Shown here piece after piece: positions 1-7,154 of a stretch of DNA of 12,207 bases (the stretch's first letter is position 1; every line of letters begins with the position of its first letter). Source of the DNA: Syntrophomonadaceae bacterium (lineage in GTDB: Bacteria > Bacillota > Dethiobacteria > DTU022); contig PUKR01000145.1 in the NCBI GenBank assembly GCA_003552365.1, forward strand, positions 1 through 12,207, read 5' to 3'. The notes under the pieces were generated by a model. That model was given only the letters and a program-made list of their open reading frames with translations, had not been told where the DNA came from and did not search any database. The translations under genes were made by a program, and so were the position numbers.

Positions 1-319
1 ACTGCAAAGTACCCATTTCAGCGGTAAGGTTGAAATGGGAAAACTTATCGAGCTCTTTTCCACTTAATGTGCCGCACCCATCAACTATTTCAACCTGTTC
101 ATCTTTCGGAAGATTAATTGTAAATTCACCGGAATCCTTTACCAGGTTATGAGAATAACGCCCGGGCCTGATCGCCACCGAAACCATTGGCGGAGAGGAA
201 TTAACCACACCCACCCAGGCCAGGGTAATAATATTTCTTTTCGATTTGTTTCCGCAGGCTATAAGCGCAGGGGGCACCGGACCCAGGGCCAGTTGAGCCT
301 CTTTTTTGATTTTAGTCAT
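1..319 (-). CDS. Flavin reductase domain protein (flavoredoxin-like), 3' part missing
   Basis: The 106 visible N-terminal residues read MTKIKKEAQLALGPVPPALI and onward, followed by a stretch containing TLAWVGVVNSSPPMVSVAIR and then RYSHNLVKDSGEFTINLP. This is the FMN-binding split-barrel pattern of flavin reductase domain proteins and flavoredoxins. The segment 'S-P-P-M-V-S-V-A-I-R' followed by '(Y)(S)-x-N-L-(I/V)' is the usual FMN-contacting part. Such proteins bind FMN and reduce it, or pass electrons, in the cytoplasm; the partner is unknown here. The ATG at 317-319 is preceded by a perfect AGGAGG (328-333) with an 8-nt spacer, so the start is secure. The C-terminal half lies beyond the left edge. 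The gene is codirectional with the hydrolase at 642-1379, but a 322-bp gap with a structured element separates them, so it may be transcribed separately. Confidence 0.85.
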   Translation of the reverse strand, partial: MTKIKKEAQLALGPVPPALIACGNKSKRNIITLAWVGVVNSSPPMVSVAIRPGRYSHNLVKDSGEFTINLPKDEQVEIVDGCGTLSGKELDKFSHFNLTAEMGTLQ

Positions 320-411
320 CCTTACATCCTCCTTTGGTATTTAACTGCTGCTTTTTGTTTATTCCTGGCAGAAAATATTTTATTCTGATTTTGTCTGCTC
401 AACCGTTCTGC

Positions 412-608
412 ATTTTGGTCGGGTGCCGGTTCATCGCAAGCAAAAGGCGGCAAATAGAGCTGCAAGCTTATGCTTTGGTTGCCCCTGGCATCCGCCCATC
501 TATGGCTCAGTCTTCGGTGGGCTGACCCTCCATGCAGGCCGACCAGCTAAAACCTTTACTTCACTTGACACTGCAACCGCTTTACCTGCAATGTCCCCCG
601 TCCAAAAT
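412..608 (+). ncRNA. Candidate structured RNA, 6S-RNA-like rod
   Basis: This region has no credible gene but folds end to end. The closing stem ATTTTGGTCGGG (412-423) pairs with CCCGTCCAAAAT (597-608) with one T-T mismatch. A second interrupted stem joins 436-450 to 577-589. A large bubble follows (about 451-475 opposite 546-576). A terminal arm then pairs TGGTTG (476-481) with CGACCA (540-545), CCTG-CA (484-490) with TGCAGG (533-538), and GCCCATC (494-500) with GGTGGGC (516-522), leaving a 15-nt loop. A rod of about 197 nt with a closing stem, central bubble and terminal arm is the 6S RNA design. Strand is ambiguous: the terminal arm has two G-U pairs on the plus strand, while the second stem has two on the minus strand. 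I see no U-run terminator on either side and no convincing plus promoter. If it is on the minus strand it could instead be a leader of the flavin reductase gene, whose start is 93 nt away. Confidence 0.5.
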
Positions 609-641
609 ACAGCACATTTGAGCTATAACTTTTGATAAATA

Positions 642-1379
642 TTACTTCACTGTATAAATTTCTCCTTCCCTGGCCAGCTCACTGTCCGGGAAGTGTTTCC
701 TGGCTTCGACAAGGGCGTCTGCCTGCTCGTTTTCCGGGTAGTGATGGGTTAGGAGCAGGCGCTTGACAGCTGCCTTAGATGCAATCTGCGCCGCCTGCGA
801 AGCGCTTAAATGGTTGGGCAGACCATCTTGAATATCTATCTCCCGGTAGTTGGCTTCACATAAGAACAAATCCGCATCACTGGCAAACTTTTCCAAGCTA
901 CTGTGATATTCGGTATCTCCCGAATAAACAAACAGCCCGGAACTGGTCCGAAATCGCAGGGAAAGGGAAGGAACTGGATGGACTCCGGCAAGGGTTTCAA
1001 TTGTAAACGGGCCAATTTGTAAACTTTCCTCAACTTGCAGCGGGTGAACTTCATAGACGTCTTTATAGGGAAGGCGTTCAAATTCTTGCTCCGGTTCCCC
1101 CGGGGCAAAAACCGGCAGCGGTTTTTGACGGAGAGTTCCTTGTTCTGCGAAAGCAAAAGCGTAACGCATAACCATTAAATCAGAAATGTGATCGGGGTGA
1201 AGGTGGGAAAGCAATACGGCATCAAGCTCACGGTAATCTGTGTACTCCTGTAAACGGCTAAACACCCCGTTTCCACAGTCAATTAAAAGATTACAGTTAT
1301 CTTCCTGCAGCAGGTAGCCTGAACAGGCGCCTCCTGCCGGAGGAAATGGACCATAACAGCCTAAAACGGTTAACTGCAC
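642..1379 (-). CDS. Metallo-beta-lactamase-fold hydrolase (RNase Z-like / YhfI-like)
   Basis: The 245-residue protein has the complete metal site of the metallo-beta-lactamase superfamily. These residues are H59-L-H61-P-D63-H64 (HxHxDH), H134 in GVHPVPS, D155 in YSGDTEYH, and H212 in LLLTHHYP. The N-terminus MQLTVLGCYGPFPPAGGACS and the conserved D34-C-G-N-G match stand-alone cytoplasmic hydrolases of the RNase Z / YhfI type. It lacks the long exosite arm expected of tRNA-processing RNase Z, so I call only the fold and the likely two-metal hydrolase or phosphodiesterase chemistry; the substrate is unknown. The start is GTG (1377-1379), supported by GGGAGGTG at 1386-1393 with good spacing. Its own sigma-A-type promoter lies just upstream, so it need not depend on the nuclease operon that ends 63 bp before it. 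Confidence 0.9.
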   Translation of the reverse strand: MQLTVLGCYGPFPPAGGACSGYLLQEDNCNLLIDCGNGVFSRLQEYTDYRELDAVLLSHLHPDHISDLMVMRYAFAFAEQGTLRQKPLPVFAPGEPEQEFERLPYKDVYEVHPLQVEESLQIGPFTIETLAGVHPVPSLSLRFRTSSGLFVYSGDTEYHSSLEKFASDADLFLCEANYREIDIQDGLPNHLSASQAAQIASKAAVKRLLLTHHYPENEQADALVEARKHFPDSELAREGEIYTVK

Positions 1380-1402
1380 TTATTTCACCTCCCATACCCC
1401 TC

Positions 1403-1428
1403 ATAATTAAGAGCTTAATCTTAATTAT
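1403..1428. promoter_or_regulatory. 26-bp perfect palindrome on the -10 box, possible operator
   Basis: ATAATTAAGA (1403-1412) and its exact complement TCTTAATTAT (1419-1428) flank a 6-nt centre, GCTTAA. The right arm covers five of the six bases of the -10 box of the hydrolase promoter, and the palindrome extends across the predicted start site. A repressor bound here would block transcription. The arms are pure AT apart from one G, and no U-run follows, so a terminator is less likely. Confidence 0.45.
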
Positions 1429-1453
1429 AGCGGGACTTATTCTTATAAGGCAA
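1424..1453 (-). promoter_or_regulatory. Sigma-A-type promoter for the metallo-hydrolase gene
   Basis: On the minus strand, TTGCCT (1448-1453) is followed by an 18-nt spacer and a consensus TATAAT (1424-1429). The -35 box overlaps the last codons of the YhaN-like gene. Predicted transcription starts near 1417, about 38 nt upstream of the GTG start. Confidence 0.6.
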
Positions 1454-3800
1454 ATTCCTTCACTGCGCCCCGGATTATTTTTTCTGCCATGGCTTCTCTT
1501 ACCTCATCCTTGGCGCTGAAATAAATGATTTGCCACCCGGCATCACAAATCTCGTCAAGCAAATTAAGCATAGCCTCTAACCTTTTTGAATCGGCCTTAA
1601 TAAATGGATCGTCCAGGATAAAAAACCCTTTTTCGCCGGCAAGCAATTTTTCACCAAAAGCCAGCCTGATTGAAAAATAAAGCTGATCATAGGCTCCCCC
1701 GGAAAGCTTGGATACTTCAAGTTTTTCCCCGCTTTCTAACACGGCATAAGGCAACCCGGTGCCACTGTCAATCACCACTCCCCTGTAACGACCACCGGTG
1801 ATTCTGTTAAAATAAAAGCTGGCCGGGTTTCCTAAACCAAATAGCCCTGATATTTTTTCTAACTCTTTTTCAGCAAGCCGATCAAAAAGGCCGGCTGTAA
1901 GCACTGCGCTTTTTCTTTCCTCTTCCCTTGTTTTAAGCCATTTTTTCAAGCGCTCGATGATGCCTTCCAGATCAACTAATGTTTGGCAGACCAGGTAACC
2001 ATCTTCGTTACTCCCTACGATTTCATTATATTTTTTTTCCAAATCGCGCAGGTCGTCACCACGCCGCCTTAAAAGTTCTTCCAGCTTGCTCTTTTTTGCT
2101 TGCAAGTTTTCCAGCTCTTCTTTAACCTTTTCTACAGTTTTTTCTTCATAATTGAGTTCCGGTGCCGAGTGTTCATATTCCTTAAGATCATCAACCCGTT
2201 TTTCCCATTGAAAAATAAGTTCTTCCTCTGAAACCGGATCAACAGCCTCACCCAAAAGGCTGCCCAGGATACTTTTCTGTTTTTCCTTTTCACTTGTCAG
2301 TTCCTGCTTACGCCCGAGCTGTGCAGCATAATGGTCGGCATTTTGCACAGAAACGGATAGCTTGATTCTTCCTATCTTATTTTCTTCCTCCCTGATTTGA
2401 CTTAATAATTTTTCCTCCTCTTTTCTTAACCTGTCGTCTTCTTTGACCCACCACTTAATTTCACTATCCAGATCTTTTAACCGCTCTGACTGCAGTGCAA
2501 ATCTCTTTTTAATTTCACTTACCGAAGTGCGGACTTCTGAAATACCGGATCCCGATAGGCCGATGTTTTCAGCTGCTACCCTTACCTGTGTGTCCAATTC
2601 GGTAAGCCTGCTTTCTTTACTGAAATCATTAAAAATATTGATTAAACTATACCCCGTAACTGCCAGTGAAATAAACAAGAAAAGCAGCAACCACCAGTAG
2701 GGCTGTATAATAGTTCCGATCAAAGAGACAATCACTACCAGGGTTGAAAGCAAAGCCGTTTTTCTTAAAAACAGGTTATTAGCTGAGGACTTATGAGCAC
2801 TAAGAAATGCGGCTGCCCGGTCATATTCCCCTAAAAGGGGTTCAACCTGATTGGTGCATTGATCTTTTTGATATCCGGTGGCTTTTAATTCTCGCTCAAT
2901 ATCTTTAAAGCTTTTTCTTGCTTCTTGAAGCGATTCGGCCGCCCTGGCCAGTTCATTGCGGTTATGTTCCAGTTGTTTGCTTAAAAGCCCCAGGTTGGCT
3001 TCAGCATGGTGCCAGGCCTGGTAATCTTCATGCCGGTAATTTTCGAGCTTATTTAATTCAAAGCGAGCATTTTCAAGTTTCCACAAAGCGCTTTGCGCTT
3101 TTTCAAAAAATTCGCGGTAATAAGCAAGATTTAAGCGGCCCAGCTTATTGTCCGCTGCCCTGATTTTTTCTTCTACTTCCAGCAGGTCCGTTTCAATTCT
3201 TCCATATCCTTCTTTTAAAAGTTCCGCAAGCAGAAATTCAGCCTGTTCCAACAACTCTGAAGCTTGATTGTATTTGCTTTTAAGTTTTTCCGGGGATAGA
3301 TCACGGAATTCCCCACCCGGAGTAATCCTGCCTATTTCTAAAACTTTATCTTTAACCTTCTTAATATCCTCTGTCCGTAAACCGGTCAGGCGGTTGGTTA
3401 CACCCTGGTAAAACTCATTTTCTTTAAGAATCGAAAGGTCACTGTCACGGATTAAAAATATATTTCTAAACTCAAAGGCACTTATATCAAACAGCTGGTT
3501 AAATGCTCCCGCTTCCGGAAGCTTAATAGTTGTGTTTGCGTTGCCCGGGACTATGTTTTTATCGCCGCCTCTGTTTTCAGCTTCAAGAAGCATGTAACCT
3601 TCCGGGTTCTCGGCAACCCTTTCGACCCCTTTGATTGCACGCAGTTCGCCGCTTTTAAAAAACATTCGCATCAGGGCATCAATGGTCAGGGTTTTTCCCT
3701 TTTCATTGGGGGCATAAAATAAGTTAAAGCTGTCCAGTTCAAATTTTCCGTAATCATCCAGGGGTCCGTAACGAGTTATGGCAAATTCTCTTATAAACAT
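1443..3800 (-). CDS. YhaN-like SbcC/Rad50-family ATPase with a membrane hairpin
   Basis: This 785-residue protein has the split ABC-ATPase layout of SbcC/Rad50. A Walker A-like YAPNEKGKT lies at 29-37, with the first glycine of GxxxxGK[ST] replaced by A30. Two long charged coiled coils span roughly 165-335 and 400-645. The signature LSGGAYDQ is at 699-706 and Walker B FILDDPF at 727-733. The pair D730-D731 stands where Rad50 has D-E, which I believe is usual for the YhaN/AAA_27 group. Between the coils, about 346-390, lie two hydrophobic helices around IIQPYWWLLLF. This is where Rad50/SbcC carries its CxxC zinc hook, and no CxxC is present there. It is shorter than B. subtilis YhaN (about 960 residues from memory). 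The start ATG directly abuts the stop of the nuclease gene, with GAGG-type purine runs in that gene's tail. The two products probably form a DNA-end-processing complex, here perhaps membrane-tethered. Confidence 0.87.
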   Translation of the reverse strand: MFIREFAITRYGPLDDYGKFELDSFNLFYAPNEKGKTLTIDALMRMFFKSGELRAIKGVERVAENPEGYMLLEAENRGGDKNIVPGNANTTIKLPEAGAFNQLFDISAFEFRNIFLIRDSDLSILKENEFYQGVTNRLTGLRTEDIKKVKDKVLEIGRITPGGEFRDLSPEKLKSKYNQASELLEQAEFLLAELLKEGYGRIETDLLEVEEKIRAADNKLGRLNLAYYREFFEKAQSALWKLENARFELNKLENYRHEDYQAWHHAEANLGLLSKQLEHNRNELARAAESLQEARKSFKDIERELKATGYQKDQCTNQVEPLLGEYDRAAAFLSAHKSSANNLFLRKTALLSTLVVIVSLIGTIIQPYWWLLLFLFISLAVTGYSLINIFNDFSKESRLTELDTQVRVAAENIGLSGSGISEVRTSVSEIKKRFALQSERLKDLDSEIKWWVKEDDRLRKEEEKLLSQIREEENKIGRIKLSVSVQNADHYAAQLGRKQELTSEKEKQKSILGSLLGEAVDPVSEEELIFQWEKRVDDLKEYEHSAPELNYEEKTVEKVKEELENLQAKKSKLEELLRRRGDDLRDLEKKYNEIVGSNEDGYLVCQTLVDLEGIIERLKKWLKTREEERKSAVLTAGLFDRLAEKELEKISGLFGLGNPASFYFNRITGGRYRGVVIDSGTGLPYAVLESGEKLEVSKLSGGAYDQLYFSIRLAFGEKLLAGEKGFFILDDPFIKADSKRLEAMLNLLDEICDAGWQIIYFSAKDEVREAMAEKIIRGAVKEFAL

Positions 3801-4868
3801 TTACCTCGCCACCACCCTCAAGGCCTTAATAGCCATTTCCCTGGCCTGCTTTTTAATCCCGGGTTCATAAGCAGATTCTTCAAGCAAGGCATCAAAGTCC
3901 CTGAAAAGTTCGTCTTTGAGCACATGCTGCACATCTAAAAAATCAAAAACCGGTTCCGCGGCAAGATAACTTTCAGCAATTTTATTAAGCTCAGCGGCCA
4001 TCATTTGTTCGTTCATTCCCAGGGCTTCACCGTCAAATAAACCGTCTACCTCCAATAAAAGAGCGGCTTTATGGTGCAACGAGGAAATTATTTGCTTTAA
4101 TTTGTCCACCGGATTTTCTACAGTAAAAGGATCAAGCGTAATATTAAATTTCTCGAAGTGGAAACTGTTTAAAGTTACTTCCGCCGGCTCTTCACCGACG
4201 GTAAAAAGATTGGCGGCGCGTTTTCCCACTTCCCGCCTGGTAACAGAAACCGGGGATCCTGGGTAAATAAAAAAACCACCGCCTGGGATTTTCCGGGCAA
4301 GGTAACGGGAATGAAAATGGCCTGCCAAGACGTACTGCAGCGGTATTTTTTCAAAAAATGAAAGCTGAACCGGCATGTAGCGCCGGTCACCCTCATCCCC
4401 CCATTCAGGGGGAAAATAAAAAACATCAAGCAATTCACCGTGAAATAACAAAAGGTTCTTGCAGGCGGTATCCATCAACCGCCCAATTTCTTTAAGGCGG
4501 TAGGCTAAATTCTCCCGGCTAAGAGGTTCATAAGGAAGTCCCCAGAGCATTATATTATCCTTTAGAGGCAGCGGTTGACGAGGGTCGCTCATGACTGTAA
4601 CATTTTCGCCAAAGTAGAGGCCGCTGCGATAAGCTTTATAATCATGATTGCCGGGCAGGATAATGGTTTTAAAAGTCCTGCCTCCAAGAATAGAGCGTAA
4701 TTTGCCACGCAGCATTTCTACGGCCGCATCCTGGTCAAAAAGATCCCCGCAAATGACGAAAACTGAAACCTGGTTATCCGAAGCCATATCAGCAAGCTCC
4801 TTTAAAGCATCCCAACGTTCAAAAGATTGGGCATTTAAATGCAAATCCGCCGTGTGGAGGATCTTCAT
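3801..4868 (-). CDS. YhaO-like Mre11/SbcD-family nuclease
   Basis: The 355-residue protein has every motif of the calcineurin-like metallophosphoesterase core of Mre11/SbcD. These are D8-L-H10 in HTADLHL, G41-D42-LFD, G73-N-H-D76, H143 in LLFHGE, and G183-H184-F-H186. They are followed by the capping-region YPGSP...RRE motif typical of DNA repair exonucleases. These residues bind two metals, normally manganese, and cut DNA ends or hairpins. The remaining roughly 130 residues would bind the partner ATPase or DNA. The ATG at 4866-4868 has AGGAGG at 4876-4881 with a 7-nt spacer. The stop TAA at 3801-3803 directly abuts the ATG of the ATPase gene, so the two are very likely translationally coupled. 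Family knowledge supports a role in DNA-end processing. B. subtilis YhaO is the closest named relative I recognise, although true SbcD is possible. Confidence 0.9.
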   Translation of the reverse strand: MKILHTADLHLNAQSFERWDALKELADMASDNQVSVFVICGDLFDQDAAVEMLRGKLRSILGGRTFKTIILPGNHDYKAYRSGLYFGENVTVMSDPRQPLPLKDNIMLWGLPYEPLSRENLAYRLKEIGRLMDTACKNLLLFHGELLDVFYFPPEWGDEGDRRYMPVQLSFFEKIPLQYVLAGHFHSRYLARKIPGGGFFIYPGSPVSVTRREVGKRAANLFTVGEEPAEVTLNSFHFEKFNITLDPFTVENPVDKLKQIISSLHHKAALLLEVDGLFDGEALGMNEQMMAAELNKIAESYLAAEPVFDFLDVQHVLKDELFRDFDALLEESAYEPGIKKQAREMAIKALRVVAR

Positions 4869-5109
4869 CGCCGGGCCTCCTCTAAATAAATCGCAAATGA
4901 ATTATCTTTCCCCTATTTTAGAATGCTTCGGAACTACGAGTAATCATCATTAACAAATATAAAAAATGTGTCTCAGCCGTTAGAAGGCTGCGGATTAAAT
5001 TGCCCGAAATGAGAGCTCTGCTCTTCTGGGTTTTCGTTTCAGGCTTCTTACCGGAGCTGTTTATAAAACAGGCTGAACAGCCACAAAATAAATGTGTTTC
5101 AAATAAAAA
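4869..5109 (-). other. Hairpin-rich spacer upstream of the nuclease pair
   Basis: No gene is visible here beyond the ribosome binding site of the nuclease gene. Several inverted repeats are: CAGCC/GGCTG (4974-4978, 4986-4990); GGCTG-AA-CAGCC (5071-5082); CTGTTT-ATA-AAACAG (5057-5071); and an eight-pair stem that on the minus strand reads GCCTGAAA with TTTCGGGC and contains AGAGC-AGA-GCTCT. The first repeat is followed on the minus strand, after a few bases, by six T (4961-4966). The spacer may be a structured leader or small RNA. Only weak promoter matches are visible. Confidence 0.3.
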
Positions 5110-5132
5110 GGGGCGATGCTGTCATCGGCCCC
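5110..5132 (-). terminator. Intrinsic terminator after the membrane-protein gene
   Basis: GGGGCGATG (5110-5118) pairs with CATCGGCCCC (5123-5132) around the loop CTGT, with one bulged G. On the minus strand the stem runs into TTTTTATTT, forty bases after the stop of the gene at 5173. On the plus strand it is followed by AACTTTTTT, so it could also act in the other direction, although no plus-strand gene precedes it. It isolates the membrane-protein/purA side from the nuclease pair. Confidence 0.85.
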
Positions 5133-5172
5133 AACTTTTTTCCCCTCTTAATCTAATAAAGCTATAACCTGT

Positions 5173-5685
5173 CTATCTCTTAAATCTTCTAAAGTATTCC
5201 TTAAGCCCTTCCCCGTGATATGAAAGCACAATTAGGATTATCCCCAGGAAAGACATGCCGGTCACTACCTGCTGAAAGCGTTCCATCGCCGTTTCAAGGT
5301 AAAGTTCCTGGTAAGGCTGGACATGAGCAAAAATATTTTCCAGGGATAGATACATAATTATACCGACAAATATAGTTATCACAATGGTAAGGATACCGGG
5401 AGCCAAAAACACCTTAAACCGCTGATCAATGAAATAAAGTAAAATCAATAAAAATCCAATACCGGCCAGAGTCAGCCAAAAAATGTTGTGAATAACCATC
5501 GGTTGCAAAGTAGCAGTAAATAGTTGCACCTCGGTATAAGGAGGGGTTGCTTCGGTAACAATTATCCTGACCGTATCTTCCGCTTTAACCCCAAATAGTG
5601 AGTAGGTTAAAAAAGTAACGAATAAGGTAATTGAATAAACAAACCCGATAACTACTTTCAACCAGTTTCGCAAACCCTGTTTCAT
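5173..5685 (-). CDS. Hypothetical four-helix membrane protein
   Basis: I do not recognise a family. The 170 residues contain four hydrophobic segments at about 9-31, 65-86, 92-115 and 138-156. The N-terminus (MKQGLRNWLK) and C-terminus (KEYFRRFKR) are both positively charged, which predicts both ends inside the cell. Two acidic or polar loops would be outside: about 32-64, with AEDTVRIIVTEATPPYTE, and about 116-137. No catalytic motif is evident. The reading frame can be extended by five codons to an ATG at 5698-5700, but those codons (AGG AGG) are themselves a perfect ribosome binding site (5692-5697) six bases before the ATG at 5683-5685. I therefore take the downstream start. The gene follows purA after 155 bp and ends at a strong terminator, so it may have its own promoter or be the tail of the gat-purA transcript. 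Confidence 0.75.
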   Translation of the reverse strand: MKQGLRNWLKVVIGFVYSITLFVTFLTYSLFGVKAEDTVRIIVTEATPPYTEVQLFTATLQPMVIHNIFWLTLAGIGFLLILLYFIDQRFKVFLAPGILTIVITIFVGIIMYLSLENIFAHVQPYQELYLETAMERFQQVVTGMSFLGIILIVLSYHGEGLKEYFRRFKR

Positions 5686-5747
5686 TTCTTCCCTCCTCAT
5701 CTGCTAATCATCATCAAGCAAATTATGATTGTTTTTAGGTTTTGTTA

Positions 5748-5760
5748 AACAGTCACTGTT
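5748..5760. repeat. Short palindrome upstream of the membrane-protein gene
   Basis: AACAGT-C-ACTGTT is a perfect 6-bp inverted repeat around one base, 63 bp upstream of the chosen start codon. On the minus strand it sits just upstream of a weak promoter-like TTTAAC / 16 nt / CATAAT. It could be a regulator site, but short palindromes of this size also arise by chance. Confidence 0.25.
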
Positions 5761-5840
5761 GAGTAGCCTTTATATTCGCCCTTTAGTTTTAAGATTCCTG
5801 CAAACAGCTTCCATTTTTCATAGTCTAAAAGGCCATGCTT

Positions 5841-7154
5841 TTAAAGTTTACGCCAATGTTCGGGAGTTGAACCCGGAACTATAATGGTTTGAGACCGGTC
5901 CGGTCCAACTGATATCAATTCTACAGCAACACCTGTGGTTTCCTCAAGCGCTTTTAAATAACTTTTTGCAGCTGAAGGCAATTCTTCAAAGCTGCGCACG
6001 CGGGAAATATCTTCGTCCCATCCCGGTAAAAATTCATATACCGGTTGACACTTCTTTAGTCCTTCAATATCCTGGGGGAATTCTTCGATTCTATTTCCGT
6101 CACATTCGTAGGCCACAGCCATATTTATGGTTTCCAACCCACTTAAAACATCCAGCTTGGTAACAGCCAGGCCGCTCAAACCGTTTACTCTTGCCGAATA
6201 GCGGGCTATAACAGCATCAAACCAGCCACAGCGTCTTGGTCGACCGGTAGTCGTCCCATATTCATTACCCTGCATTCTAAGCAATTCCCCGGCATCTCCT
6301 ACTTCTTCCGTCGGGAAAGGCCCTTCTCCAACCCGGGTGGTATAAGCTTTTAAAACACCAAGGACCTGCCCGATATGATTTGGTCCAACCCCGCTGCCGG
6401 AACTGGCAGATGCCGCTACAGTTGATGAAGAAGTTACAAAAGGATAGGTCCCGTGATCAATATCGAGGAGAGTTCCCTGGGCTCCTTCAAACAGAACTCT
6501 TTTGCCTGCTTCCAGCTGCCTGGAAAGCAGTAAAGAAGTGTCGGTAACCAGGGGCGCCAGCCTCTCACAAACCGGTCGGTAAAGTTCAATTAGCTCATCC
6601 AAATCAAAACCGGGGTGATCACAGGCTTCTTTTAATAATCGGTTTTGCAAGGGTAAAACCTGGGAAAGCCGGTTACGAAAAGAATCCGGGTCAGTCAGAT
6701 CAATTGCCCGCAGGCCGCGGCGCAAGGCTTTGTCAGCATATGCGGGACCGATACCGCGACCGGTGGTACCAATCTTTTTTTCCCCGAGCAGCTTCTCATT
6801 TGCCTCATCAAGCACTTTGTGATATGTCATAATTAGATGTGCTTTACTGCTAATTCGTAAGTTGCCTGTACCAATCCCCCGCTTTTCAAGCTCTTCAAGC
6901 TCTTCTACAAGCACCAGTGGATTAACAACCATCCCGTTTCCAAGCAGGCTCAAAGTCCCCTGGTTGAGAATCCCTGAGGGGATGTGATGGAGTTTAAAAA
7001 TGTTGGCTCCAAAAACCACTGTATGCCCGGCATTATCTCCACCCTGAAAGCGTACCACTACATCTGCTTCGGATGCCAGGTAGTCAATTACTTTGCCTTT
7101 TCCTTCATCGCCCCACTGAGCGCCAACAATAACCAAACTATTTTCACTGTCCAT
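5841..7154 (-). CDS. purA: Adenylosuccinate synthase
   Basis: The 437-residue protein is a full-length PurA, joining IMP and aspartate with GTP to give adenylosuccinate, the first committed step to AMP. The GTP loop GDEGKGK is at 15-21, with the catalytic aspartate D16. GGDNAGHT at 38-45 carries the catalytic H44. GTTGRGIGPAY at 129-139 binds IMP. Further conserved segments are FEGAQGTLLDIDHG, GEGPFPTEE, the arginine loop GRPRRCGWFDA, TKLDVLSG and the C-terminal VGPDRSQTI. The ATG at 7152-7154 follows the purine run AGGGGGGA (7161-7168). It lies 81 bp downstream of gatB with no clear terminator between, so it is probably read through from the gat operon; I found no convincing promoter in the gap. 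The enzyme is cytoplasmic, and the catalytic residues are intact. Confidence 0.98.
   Translation of the reverse strand: MDSENSLVIVGAQWGDEGKGKVIDYLASEADVVVRFQGGDNAGHTVVFGANIFKLHHIPSGILNQGTLSLLGNGMVVNPLVLVEELEELEKRGIGTGNLRISSKAHLIMTYHKVLDEANEKLLGEKKIGTTGRGIGPAYADKALRRGLRAIDLTDPDSFRNRLSQVLPLQNRLLKEACDHPGFDLDELIELYRPVCERLAPLVTDTSLLLSRQLEAGKRVLFEGAQGTLLDIDHGTYPFVTSSSTVAASASSGSGVGPNHIGQVLGVLKAYTTRVGEGPFPTEEVGDAGELLRMQGNEYGTTTGRPRRCGWFDAVIARYSARVNGLSGLAVTKLDVLSGLETINMAVAYECDGNRIEEFPQDIEGLKKCQPVYEFLPGWDEDISRVRSFEELPSAAKSYLKALEETTGVAVELISVGPDRSQTIIVPGSTPEHWRKL

Noticed and set aside
149..388. A 79-codon plus-strand open frame.
   Set aside because: It is antisense to the flavin reductase coding region, which has clear family similarity and a perfect ribosome binding site.
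412..608. Known riboswitches (cobalamin, SAM, FMN, TPP, lysine) and T-box for the structured region.
   Set aside because: None of their conserved core strings is present. GGGGCAACC on the minus strand only superficially resembles part of the SAM-I core, and the rest does not fit.
423..635. A 70-codon plus-strand open frame beginning MPVHRKQKAANRAAS.
   Set aside because: It lies across the self-complementary RNA region, has no ribosome binding site and no recognisable domain. The composition fits a chance frame over a structured RNA.
5686..5700. Upstream ATG at 5698-5700 as the start of the membrane protein.
   Set aside because: Its next two codons form a perfect AGGAGG ideally placed for the ATG at 5683-5685, and no ribosome binding site precedes the upstream ATG.
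5821..5845. AAAAG-GCCATG-CTTTT inverted repeat at the end of purA as a terminator.
   Set aside because: The stem is short and AT-rich, overlaps the purA stop region and has no proper U-run after it on the minus strand.
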